NCBI GenBank assembly: GCA_937902565.1 | Contig: CALFMX010000311.1 | Span: forward strand, 1 to 19,619 | From: an uncultured Spirochaetales bacterium | GTDB taxonomy: Bacteria > Spirochaetota > Spirochaetia > Sphaerochaetales > Sphaerochaetaceae | Direction: 5' to 3' | Length of the DNA stretch: 19,619 bases | Shown here: positions 8,343 to 15,647 of the stretch, piece after piece | Layout of the letters: each line of letters opens with the position of its first letter | Position numbering within the stretch: the first letter of the stretch is position 1 | The notes under the pieces: generated by a model | What the model was told of the DNA's origin: nothing | Seen by the model: the letters and a program-made list of their open reading frames with translations, nothing else | The model's database searches: none | Position numbers and translations under genes: made by a program

Positions 8343-8923
8343 TACCCCACCCCCACCGAGAGGGCGAAGCCATTGGCGTCGTAGGAAAAACGCCGAACGT
8401 CGGTTTCAGCACCACGCCGGTCTATGAGCCGTCCCCAGAGGGGGCGCGAGTACTCAAACCCCACCAAAAAGGCGAACCCATTGAAACCATAAGCCATCGC
8501 TTTCAAGCCTACCCGCAGGGTATCGAGCGCCAGCTCTCTGCGATCCATGAACTGCCAGGCAGTCTCATAGGCAACGCTGAGCTCTAATCCGACGTATGGG
8601 CTGAAGGTGATGAGGGCGGCACTGCCGGCCCCATAGTACCACGCTGTCTTATGCGATGAGAGGTCCTGGGCAATGCCGTCAAAGGTGAGGGAGAGAGCTC
8701 GTTGGGCCCCGCCAAAGAGCGTGACGAAGAAGGAACCATCCCAGCTGCTCGCGCTGGTGATCCTCACATCCAGCTCGGTCCCTTCATACGCATTGGTCAC
8801 CCCTGATGAACTGACGGTCCCGCTGCTCGAACGGTAGAAGAGTTCACTCGTCAGCTCGCTGTAGGCACACAGCGGAAAACTCGCCGACAAGACCATCAAA
8901 GAAATGATAACAAGTCGTTTCAT
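8330..8923 (-). CDS. Small predicted outer-membrane beta-barrel protein, unknown function
   Basis: I do not recognise this 197-residue protein as a named family. It has a clear signal peptide, MKRLVIISLMVLSASFPLCA, with cleavage likely after CAYS or nearby. The mature part is rich in alternating hydrophobic/polar segments (for example SWDGSFFVTLFGG, TAWYYGAGSAALITF, GLELSVAYETAW, GFALSVGVGYQVW) and ends in an aromatic residue, as many outer-membrane barrels do. The size would fit an eight-stranded barrel. AAGGAGG precedes two adjacent ATG codons (8926 and 8923); the second has the better spacing. The tail overlaps the epimerase gene by 13 bases. It diverges from the flavoprotein gene at 8996. 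Confidence 0.7.
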   Translation of the reverse strand: MKRLVIISLMVLSASFPLCAYSELTSELFYRSSSGTVSSSGVTNAYEGTELDVRITSASSWDGSFFVTLFGGAQRALSLTFDGIAQDLSSHKTAWYYGAGSAALITFSPYVGLELSVAYETAWQFMDRRELALDTLRVGLKAMAYGFNGFAFLVGFEYSRPLWGRLIDRRGAETDVRRFSYDANGFALSVGVGYQVW

Positions 8924-8949
8924 CATCCCCTCCTTGCCGCTATACTGAC

Positions 8950-8978
8950 GGTATACTATGAACACATCCTATAAGCAA
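8950..8978 (-). promoter_or_regulatory. Candidate promoter of the outer-membrane protein gene
   Basis: On the reverse strand TTGCTT (8978-8973) and TATACC (8955-8950) are 17 bases apart, predicting a start near 8943, 20 bases before the ATG. On the forward strand TATAAG (8970-8975) may serve the flavoprotein gene, so the two promoters would overlap. TATAC/GTATA also forms a dyad at 8941-8955. Confidence 0.35.
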
Positions 8979-8995
8979 GTGAGTTACTAGGGATT

Positions 8996-10204
8996 ATGGA
9001 ACACTATGATATCATCATTATAGGAGGCGGGGCTGCGGGTCTCTTCGCCCGTGCCAACCTCACCGCCCCCACGGCGCTGCTGCTCGAGGGTAAAGCGGAG
9101 GTCGCAGCCAAGCTCCTCATCACCGGCGGCGGGATGTGCAACATCACCAACACCCTCCCCGTCGAGGAGTTCCTGACCCATTTTGCAACAAAGGGGCAGC
9201 GCAATTTCCTCCTGCCGGCACTGCAGACCCTCCCGCCCCACGCCCTCAGGCTGTGGTTTGAAGACCATGGCGTGCCCACCATTGAGCGCAGCGATGGCAA
9301 GGTCTTTCCTGCAAGCCTCGATGCCCGAGAGGTGCGCGACTGCCTCCTCTCAGCCTCCCGGATCCCCATCCGCTGCCGAGAGCAGGTCAAGGCCATCGAA
9401 CGGGAGCGTGAGGGGTTCGCCCTCACCACCGACAGAGGTGAGTACCACACCAGATCTCTCATCGTGGCCACCGGGGGCATGAGCTACCCGGCAACCGGCA
9501 GTGATGGGTCGCTCTACCCACTGCTGAGAAACCTGGGGCACACCACTGTTGAACCGAGGCCCGCCCTCGTCGGCCTCATCATCAGGGGGTGGCGCTACAG
9601 CGCCCTCAGTGGCTCCTCGATGGAGTCGGTCACGGTAACAGCAACCCATGAAGGGGAGAATAAACCCTACTACAGCGGCCATGGTGATCTCCTCTTCACC
9701 CACCGAGGCCTCTCCGGCCCCCCGATCCTCACCCTCAGCGGGGGAGCTGGGAGCGGCGACACTATCACGGTGAGCTTTGTGGAGGAGCCGATGGAGCGAC
9801 TGAACACTGCGGCACGCTCCCATCCCCAACAGCAGGTTGCCACACTGGCAAAAGAGGTGGGCCTCACCAAAGCCCTCGCCCTCGCCCTTCTTGAATCAGC
9901 TGGCATAGACCCATCGCTGCGGTGGGCCCAGATAGAAACGAAGCGGCGGCGGCAGCTCTGTGCCCTGCTATCGGCCCACCCCTTCACTGTCGAACGGACA
10001 ATGGGCTTTGGCAGTGCGATGGTGACCCGGGGTGGCGTGGCCCTCGGCGAGGTGAATCGCAAGACGATGGAGTCGAGAATCCATAGCGGCCTCTTCTTCT
10101 GTGGTGAGGTCCTCGACTATGATGGGGAGAGCGGGGGCTTCAATCTCCAGGGCGCGTTCAGTACGGCCCTGTTGGCAGCCCACCAGGCAGGGAGGATATC
10201 ATGA
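8996..10204 (+). CDS. YhiN/HI0933-family FAD-dependent oxidoreductase
   Basis: This 402-residue cytoplasmic flavoprotein belongs to the YhiN/HI0933/BaiN-like family. The FAD dinucleotide motif IIGGGAAG lies at residues 8-15, followed by KLLITGGGMCNITN, the family's hallmark. The middle has LIVATGGMSYPATGSDG, and the end reads GEVNRKTMESRIHSGLFFCGEVLDYDGESGGFN, the FAD-closing C-terminal block. The length is normal (about 400). The physiological reaction of most members is unknown; one gut homologue reduces bile-acid intermediates, which should not be transferred here. The ribosome site before ATG 8996 is weak (TAGGG). Its stop overlaps the next gene as ATGA, so the two are probably co-translated. 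Confidence 0.9.
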   Translation: MEHYDIIIIGGGAAGLFARANLTAPTALLLEGKAEVAAKLLITGGGMCNITNTLPVEEFLTHFATKGQRNFLLPALQTLPPHALRLWFEDHGVPTIERSDGKVFPASLDAREVRDCLLSASRIPIRCREQVKAIEREREGFALTTDRGEYHTRSLIVATGGMSYPATGSDGSLYPLLRNLGHTTVEPRPALVGLIIRGWRYSALSGSSMESVTVTATHEGENKPYYSGHGDLLFTHRGLSGPPILTLSGGAGSGDTITVSFVEEPMERLNTAARSHPQQQVATLAKEVGLTKALALALLESAGIDPSLRWAQIETKRRRQLCALLSAHPFTVERTMGFGSAMVTRGGVALGEVNRKTMESRIHSGLFFCGEVLDYDGESGGFNLQGAFSTALLAAHQAGRIS

Positions 10205-10563
10205 AATTCTTATGGACCACGATAGAGGTGGCTGATCTTGAAGAGAGCGTCCGGTTCTACGAGCAGATCGTGGGATTGCATGTAGCGTGGCGGGTTGAGG
10301 GTACACCCACCTCAATCGCCTTCATGGGAGACGGGGAGACAAAGGTCGAGCTCATCTGCCACGAGGGAGCCACACCACAGAGTGTTGGCGAGGGTATCAG
10401 CATCGGGTTTGGGGTCGATGACCTCGACAAGAAGATGGCGGACCTGGAGGCGATGGGCATTGCCATCCACAGTGGCCCCTTCAAGCCGAACCCCACGATC
10501 CGCTTCTGTTACGTCCTCGACCCCAATGGGGTACGCATCCAATTTGCCGAGCAGCGGCACTGA
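10201..10563 (+). CDS. VOC-superfamily protein (glyoxalase/dioxygenase fold)
   Basis: This 120-residue protein carries one vicinal-oxygen-chelate unit pair: IEVADLEESVRFYEQIVGL at the N-terminus, KVELICHE near residue 60, GISIGFGVDDLDKKMADLEAMG in the second half and YVLDPNGVRIQFAE at the end. The arrangement matches the glyoxalase/bleomycin-resistance family. The N-terminal metal ligand, usually His at the start of the first strand, appears as Thr (WTTIEV), so a glyoxalase I reaction is doubtful. It is translationally coupled to the flavoprotein by an ATGA overlap. The substrate is unknown. Confidence 0.85.
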   Translation: MKFLWTTIEVADLEESVRFYEQIVGLHVAWRVEGTPTSIAFMGDGETKVELICHEGATPQSVGEGISIGFGVDDLDKKMADLEAMGIAIHSGPFKPNPTIRFCYVLDPNGVRIQFAEQRH

Positions 10564-10568
10564 CAAGC

Positions 10569-10597
10569 CAAGGCCGGGATTTTCAGTCCCGGCCTTG
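10569..10597. terminator. Stem-loop between convergent transcripts, likely bidirectional terminator
   Basis: An eleven-base perfect stem (CAAGGCCGGGA / TCCCGGCCTTG, loop of seven bases) starts six bases after the VOC stop and lies 32 bases from the ygeW stop. There is no strong T-run on either side, so efficiency is uncertain, but the position between convergent genes supports the role. Confidence 0.65.
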
Positions 10598-10628
10598 TAA
10601 TCCATCATTCGATTGAAGTATTCCAGAA

Positions 10629-11828
10629 TCAGCGAATCCGCTCCGCTTCCTTCTTCAAGAGCTGGTCAAGCTTGGCTGAGGGGTTCTTGAACTTGGCAAG
10701 AAAGATCATCGCGGCGATGATGTAGGGCTTGTAACTCGCCTGCTTGTAGAGGGGGACCAGGTAGCGGTCAAAGACCGATGCCTCGACCTCTCCCTCCTTG
10801 CAGGAGACCCCGGTGATGTCGGCAGGCAGGCAGTGCATGTAGAGCCCCTTGCCGTCTCGTGTCAGGCTCATCAGCTCCTCGGTGCAGGTCCACTCCTTGA
10901 ACTTGGCGTTGTTGGCGAGGCACGCCTGTTCGAGGGCGTGCAAGGCCTTGTCATCCCCATGCTCGACGATTTCGGTCCGCTCTTCCATCACGGCAAACGG
11001 TGCCCAGCTCTTGGGATAGACGATATCGGCATCCTTGAACGCCTCGGCCATCGACTCGACACGCGTGTAGGACCCACCGCCCTTGGCGGCGTTCGCCTTT
11101 GCAACCTCCTCGACCTCGGCCATGACGTTGTACCCCTCCGGGTGGGCAAGCACGACATCCATGCCAAAGCGGGTGAAGAGGCCGATGATACCCTGGGGGA
11201 CGGAGAGGGGCTTGCCATAGGAGGGGCTGTACGCCCAGGTCATGGCAACCTTCTTGCCCTTCAGGTTCTCGACACCGCCGAAGTGGTTGATCACATGGAG
11301 CATATCGGCCATCGCCTGGGTCGGGTGGTCGATATCGCACTGCAGGTTGACCAGGGTCGGCCGCTGCTCCAGCACGCCGTCGTCATAGCCACTCTGCACA
11401 GCATCGGCGACGCTCTTCATGTAGGTATGGCCCTTGCCGATGTACATGTCGTCGCGGATGCCGATGACGTCCGCCATGAAGCTGACCATGTTGGCCGTCT
11501 CACGGACCGTTTCGCCATGGGCGATCTGGCTCTTGCCCTCATCGAGGTCCTGGACCGTCAAGCCCAGCATGTTACAGGCACTTGCGAAGCTGAAGCGGGT
11601 TCTCGTCGAGTTGTCACGGAAGATGGAGATTCCCAGCCCACTGTCGAAGACCTTGGCGGAGATGTTGTTCTCCCGCATTGCCCTGAGGATCTCAGCTACC
11701 TGAAAAACCGCGGCAATTTCATCGTCACTCTCATTCCAGGTGAGGAAAAAATCATTGAGATACATGTCGTCAGTCTTGAGGGTCTTGAGCTCTTCAATCA
11801 TCTTCTTGATAGCAGCTTTGTCCTTCAT
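10629..11828 (-). CDS. ygeW: YgeW-type knotted carbamoyltransferase
   Basis: This 399-residue member of the aspartate/ornithine carbamoyltransferase superfamily is of the YgeW branch. The carbamoyl-phosphate motif STRTR is at residues 74-78, HPTQ at 168-171, and HCLPAD at 332-337. The long insert DLDEGKSQIAHGETVRETANMV and the Trp-containing MTWAYSPSYGKP are typical of YgeW. The E. coli protein has no ATCase or OTCase activity and its physiological substrate is unsettled; a ureido compound from purine or allantoin breakdown is suspected from context. It follows the xdhD-like gene but has its own near-consensus promoter, with GGAGG nine bases before the ATG. Length and motifs are complete. Identity is secure, the reaction is not. 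Confidence 0.95.
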   Translation of the reverse strand: MKDKAAIKKMIEELKTLKTDDMYLNDFFLTWNESDDEIAAVFQVAEILRAMRENNISAKVFDSGLGISIFRDNSTRTRFSFASACNMLGLTVQDLDEGKSQIAHGETVRETANMVSFMADVIGIRDDMYIGKGHTYMKSVADAVQSGYDDGVLEQRPTLVNLQCDIDHPTQAMADMLHVINHFGGVENLKGKKVAMTWAYSPSYGKPLSVPQGIIGLFTRFGMDVVLAHPEGYNVMAEVEEVAKANAAKGGGSYTRVESMAEAFKDADIVYPKSWAPFAVMEERTEIVEHGDDKALHALEQACLANNAKFKEWTCTEELMSLTRDGKGLYMHCLPADITGVSCKEGEVEASVFDRYLVPLYKQASYKPYIIAAMIFLAKFKNPSAKLDQLLKKEAERIR

Positions 11829-11877
11829 ACGGGGAAACCTCCATTATGGTTGATTTTAAGAAATTCCAGACAATGGC

Positions 11878-11906
11878 ACTATACCACGAGGGGGTACCAC
11901 TGTCTA
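11878..11906 (-). promoter_or_regulatory. Near-consensus promoter of ygeW
   Basis: On the reverse strand TAGACA (11906-11901) and TATAGT (11883-11878) are separated by exactly 17 bases, each matching five of six consensus positions. The start would be near 11871, leaving a leader of about 43 bases. It lies just after the end of the xdhD-like gene. Confidence 0.65.
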
Positions 11907-11907
11907 G

Positions 11908-11929
11908 AATATTGTTGCACTTTGTTGCA
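11908..11929. repeat. GTTGCA direct repeat upstream of the ygeW -35
   Basis: GTTGCA occurs at 11914-11919 and 11924-11929, exactly 10 bases apart, preceded by AATATTGTT (11908-11916). For ygeW this sits immediately upstream of the -35, where an activator would bind. The same nonamer AATATTGTT occurs at 5849-5857 in the ade/permease gap. Confidence 0.3.
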
Positions 11930-11934
11930 AAACC

Positions 11935-14817
11935 CTACTGGATCTTTCCAAGCTCCTTGAGGATTTTCTCCGGGCTGAACGGCCAGGAACGCATCCAAAT
12001 ACCCACTGCATCGAAGATGGCGGTCGCGATCGCCGGAGCCGCACCATTGGTTGCGATCTCGCTGATCGATTTCGCCCCATAGGGCCCCACCTCATCGTTG
12101 ACGTCGATCAAAACCGCCTTGAAGTCCTCGGGGACCTCACTGATCATGGGAACACCGTAATCGGTGAAGTTCGGGTTCAGGCACCGTCCCTCCTCATCGA
12201 GGATCATGTTCTCGTAGAGGGTGTGGCCGATCGACTTGAGGGCAGCCCCGTAGAGCTGGCCCATGGCGAGTTCGGGGTTGATCGGGGTGCCGGCATCCTG
12301 CAGCGCATAGAACTTCTGCACCTTCACCTCACCGGTGCGGGTGTTGACCGCAACCTGGGCGAAGTGGGCCCCGTAGGGGATCGAGTTGTGCAGGGTGGTG
12401 AAGGAGCCGGAGCCCATCACCTGGCCGCGTCCGGTACCCGATAGGGCCGTATGGGAGAGCTCGGCGTAGCTGAGGACCGCACCGGTCTTGGTCGAATAGA
12501 CTTCGCCGGGAGCCCGCAAGCTCAGGTCATCGACATCCTCCTCCATCTGCAGGGCCGCTTCGGCGAGCAGATTCCGTCTCAGATCCTCGGCCGCCTTGTA
12601 GGAGGCCCCACCGGAGAAGTACGTGCCGCTTGAGGCGAACGCGCCGGTGTCGAAGGTACAGCTGTCGGTATCGCCACTGGTGACCGTCACCCGGTCAAGA
12701 GGGACACAGAAGGCTTCGCTGATCATCTTTGCAGTGACCGTATCCAGGCCGGTGCCAATGTCGGCCCCGCCACTGAAGATCTGGAAGGTGCCGTCGGTGA
12801 GCAGCTTTGCCCAGGCGTTGCCGTGGTCGAGGCCGGGCAGTCCACTACCCTGCTGGATCATGGCAAAGCCCTTGCCGACCTTCCACTCGGGGCTCGGTCC
12901 CTCGACCTTCTTGCCCCATTCGATCATCTTGGCACCGCGCACGAGCGACTCCTCGAGGCCACAGGAGCCGACGGGCACCACATTGCCCTCACGCCCCTCT
13001 CCAAGGCCCCGGAGAATCTCGAGCATATAGCCCGTCTCCACCTTGTTCTTCATCGCCATCTGGAAGTAGTCGATCCCGACCGCCTCGGCCAGCTCGGCCA
13101 TACAGGTCATCAGGGCGTAGCTGCCCTTGGGGGCCCCATAGCCCTGGTAGGCTCCGGTGGGGGCGATGTTCGAGTAGTAGGTGATCACCTGGAACTTCAT
13201 GTTGTCGACAGCCAGCAGCGGCAGTGTCTTCGAACAGGCGTTCATCGGGACGGTGAGACAGTGGTTGCCGTAGGGGCCGGTATTGGCCCGCACGTCCATC
13301 TCAACGGCCGTGATGGTACCATCCTTCTTCGCCCCCATCTTCACGGTCACCCGCATCGGGTGGCGTGTCGAGTTGGCGATGAACTCCTCCTCACGGGTAT
13401 TGCGGTAGAAGACCGGCTTGCCGGTGATCCAGGTGGCGTAGCCGACCAGATCCTCGACCAGCACGTCCTGCTTGGAGCCGTAGCCACCGCCGACCCGCTC
13501 CTTGATGACGCGGATCTTGTTCTCGGGAATCTGGCAGACCCAGCCGACGATCCGCCTGACGTGGTAGGGGACCTGCGTCGAGGCGTGGAGCTCCAGGCGC
13601 CCACCTTCGATCCGTGCATAACAGATGTGCGGCTCAAGGGGGGTACACTGGATCTGGGTCGTCCGGTAGGTGCGCTCGATGACGGTATCGGCCTCGGCAA
13701 ACCCCTTCTCCACATCCCCGATCTGGCCACGGGCGGCACTGGCGATGTTGCGCCTGATATCGCCGTGGAGCGGGAACATGTAGACGACCTTCCCATCACG
13801 GGGATCTGCGTCCTTGTTGTACTCAGCAAGGCCCTCGGGTTCACCGCTTCTGAACTCGACGATGCCGTTGTGCACCCGTGGTGCCCCGTCGGCCATCGCC
13901 TCCTCGACGGTGAATACCGGCTTGAGGACCTCGTACTCAACCTTGATCTTGTCCCTCGCCTCGATGGCTTGCTCCTCGGTCTCCGCCACAATGGCCGCGA
14001 CCCGGTCGCCGACGTGGCGGACCTTCTGGTTGAGGAGCCGGCGGTCGTGCGGGCTCGGCTCGGGGTTGGACTGGCCCGCCTGCATGTAGTAGACATCGGG
14101 GCAGTTCTCGTGGGTGATGATCGTCTCCACCCCCTCGACCTTCAACGCCTCGCTGATATCGATCTTCTTGATATAGGCGTGGGCGTGGGGGCTGCGAAGG
14201 ATCACCATCGAGTAGTAGCCGGGCTGGACCCGGTCCTCGACGAAGGCGGGTTCACCGGCGACGAGGACGGCGCCGTCGACCTTGCCCTTCGGCTTGCCGA
14301 CGTAGGTGAGGTTGTCACGGAAGGAGGGGGCGATCTCGCTCTGGTAGGCGCCGGTCTTCATCCGTTCGCTGGCAAGCTTGACCGCCGTATAGTACTGCTC
14401 ATAGCCGCTGTCGCGGATGAAGAGGCCGCTGAGGACCTCCTTGACCTGTTCTCTCGTCGGCTCGGGGTGATGCTCGAGGAGCCAGGTGAGCAGGAGGGCG
14501 GCAGCCGGTGCGTTGTAGGCGCTCTGCACCACCCCGCTGTCGACCATCGCCTGCTGTACTGCGTTGAGGTGCCGGCTATTGCCCAAACTCTCGGCGGTCC
14601 TGATCGTGGCCCCATCGGCCTGGACGGCGAGCGTCAGGTTTGCATAGACGGGAATATCGTTGAGCAGGACGGTGTCGCTCCCGACAAAGCCCTCGCCGTC
14701 ATCGCTGTCGCGAACACTGCGGTAGCCGAGCTGGACGAGGACCGAACGGAGGGTCCGGTTATCCGCAACCTCGAGGGTATGGCGTTTATTGTTTACTGTC
14801 AGAGTGATGGTACTCAT
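11935..14817 (-). CDS. xdhD: XdhD-like molybdenum-binding subunit (putative selenate reductase/xanthine dehydrogenase family)
   Basis: This 960-residue protein is a molybdenum hydroxylase large subunit with an N-terminal ferredoxin-like region, the architecture of E. coli XdhD (956 residues). Residues 1-150 follow the two 2Fe-2S domains of XDH small subunits, but every ligand is replaced: Asp40, Val45, Asp48 and Asn60 in the first site, Ser99, Asn102, Ile134 and Asp136 in the second. There is no Cys in about the first 230 residues. The Mo part has VGGGYGSKQD, GAYQGYGAPKG (Gln where XDH has the substrate-orienting Arg), GGADIGTGLDTV and PYGAKSISEIATNGAAPA, with a Glu at the base-catalyst position. 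ATG overlaps the FAD-subunit stop (ATGA). Family members are linked by genome context to selenium-dependent Mo hydroxylases; the true substrate is unproven. An Fe-S partner such as YgfK must be encoded elsewhere. Confidence 0.93.
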   Translation of the reverse strand: MSTITLTVNNKRHTLEVADNRTLRSVLVQLGYRSVRDSDDGEGFVGSDTVLLNDIPVYANLTLAVQADGATIRTAESLGNSRHLNAVQQAMVDSGVVQSAYNAPAAALLLTWLLEHHPEPTREQVKEVLSGLFIRDSGYEQYYTAVKLASERMKTGAYQSEIAPSFRDNLTYVGKPKGKVDGAVLVAGEPAFVEDRVQPGYYSMVILRSPHAHAYIKKIDISEALKVEGVETIITHENCPDVYYMQAGQSNPEPSPHDRRLLNQKVRHVGDRVAAIVAETEEQAIEARDKIKVEYEVLKPVFTVEEAMADGAPRVHNGIVEFRSGEPEGLAEYNKDADPRDGKVVYMFPLHGDIRRNIASAARGQIGDVEKGFAEADTVIERTYRTTQIQCTPLEPHICYARIEGGRLELHASTQVPYHVRRIVGWVCQIPENKIRVIKERVGGGYGSKQDVLVEDLVGYATWITGKPVFYRNTREEEFIANSTRHPMRVTVKMGAKKDGTITAVEMDVRANTGPYGNHCLTVPMNACSKTLPLLAVDNMKFQVITYYSNIAPTGAYQGYGAPKGSYALMTCMAELAEAVGIDYFQMAMKNKVETGYMLEILRGLGEGREGNVVPVGSCGLEESLVRGAKMIEWGKKVEGPSPEWKVGKGFAMIQQGSGLPGLDHGNAWAKLLTDGTFQIFSGGADIGTGLDTVTAKMISEAFCVPLDRVTVTSGDTDSCTFDTGAFASSGTYFSGGASYKAAEDLRRNLLAEAALQMEEDVDDLSLRAPGEVYSTKTGAVLSYAELSHTALSGTGRGQVMGSGSFTTLHNSIPYGAHFAQVAVNTRTGEVKVQKFYALQDAGTPINPELAMGQLYGAALKSIGHTLYENMILDEEGRCLNPNFTDYGVPMISEVPEDFKAVLIDVNDEVGPYGAKSISEIATNGAAPAIATAIFDAVGIWMRSWPFSPEKILKELGKIQ

Positions 14818-15647
14818 CGTGCGCCTCCTTTGAGAAATTCGCCGAAGAGCTGTCCGATCCCCTCTGCGGCAATGTAGCGCTTATATTGGCTGCTCCCGAC
14901 AAAGTCATCGACCGCCTCCAGAGCCTGGCTCACCGCCAGCTGTACATCTTCCCGGCTGGAGAGCTCTCCGGCCTCGATGGCGTTCTCCACCTCACTGAGG
15001 CGCTGGACCCCACTGCCGTGGATCGCCGCGACGACCCGTACGTGGCTGATGACCAGCCCCTCACCCATCATCGCCCCGAAGGCGACGTTGGCGGCGCTAC
15101 GATTCTGGACGCTCAGTGCATAGCGCCTCGAGCCGACGTACCGCTTGTCTTTGGGCAACGAGATGGCCAGGATCAGGGTGGTGGCGTGTTGCTTGTAGTA
15201 GGTGTAGTACTCACGCACCGGCACCTCATCCTCACTGTACGCCCCCCCCTCGGTGAGGTTGGCCGTCATGAGGGTACACCGTGAGGCGAGCAGGGCGGGC
15301 ACGAGGAAGGAGTGGTCGCTCATCAGGGCGAGGTTCCCTCCGATGGTCGCCATGTGGCGCCTCGTGTAGGAGCCGCAGTAGCGCGCCGCCTCCTTGAGCC
15401 AGGCGGGCACGAGCGGGCTGTCGATGAGCTGTTGCAGGTTCACCATCGACCCGATGCGGATCGATGGGCCCTCATCGACGATCTGGTCAAGGCCGAGCGC
15501 CTTGAGGCTGATGCCCACCTTTGCATCGAGCGTGGAGCCATAGCGGTTGATCTCCGTCCCGCCGGCAAACCACATGCTCTTCGTATTGTTACGCTTGAGA
15601 GCGAGCGCATCCGATATGTTCGATGCCACAAGAAATTCCTGTATCAT
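14814..15647 (-). CDS. ygfM: YgfM-like FAD-binding subunit of the Mo-hydroxylase/selenate reductase complex
   Basis: This 277-residue protein is the FAD-binding partner (FAD_binding_5 plus CO_deh_flav_C fold) of the molybdenum subunit encoded next. WFAGGTEINRYGS (near residue 28) and the pyrophosphate-loop segment RRHMATIGGNLALMSDHSF (near residue 95) are its two FAD motifs. The C-terminal half has RYALSVQNRSAANVAFGA and ends with SSQYKRYIAAE, similar to E. coli YgfM. Both gene borders are ATGA overlaps, with the amidohydrolase upstream and xdhD downstream, so the three products are probably made in fixed ratio. No Fe-S subunit is encoded between them. Confidence 0.9.
   Translation of the reverse strand: MIQEFLVASNISDALALKRNNTKSMWFAGGTEINRYGSTLDAKVGISLKALGLDQIVDEGPSIRIGSMVNLQQLIDSPLVPAWLKEAARYCGSYTRRHMATIGGNLALMSDHSFLVPALLASRCTLMTANLTEGGAYSEDEVPVREYYTYYKQHATTLILAISLPKDKRYVGSRRYALSVQNRSAANVAFGAMMGEGLVISHVRVVAAIHGSGVQRLSEVENAIEAGELSSREDVQLAVSQALEAVDDFVGSSQYKRYIAAEGIGQLFGEFLKGGAR

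Noticed and set aside
10833..11960. A 375-codon plus-strand open frame opposite ygeW
   Set aside because: Antisense shadow with no ribosome site or recognisable domain; ygeW motifs on the other strand are complete.
12823..14877. A 684-codon plus-strand open frame opposite the xdhD-like gene
   Set aside because: Low-complexity composition rich in Asp, Val, Leu and Gly, no motif, and wholly antisense to a well-supported gene.
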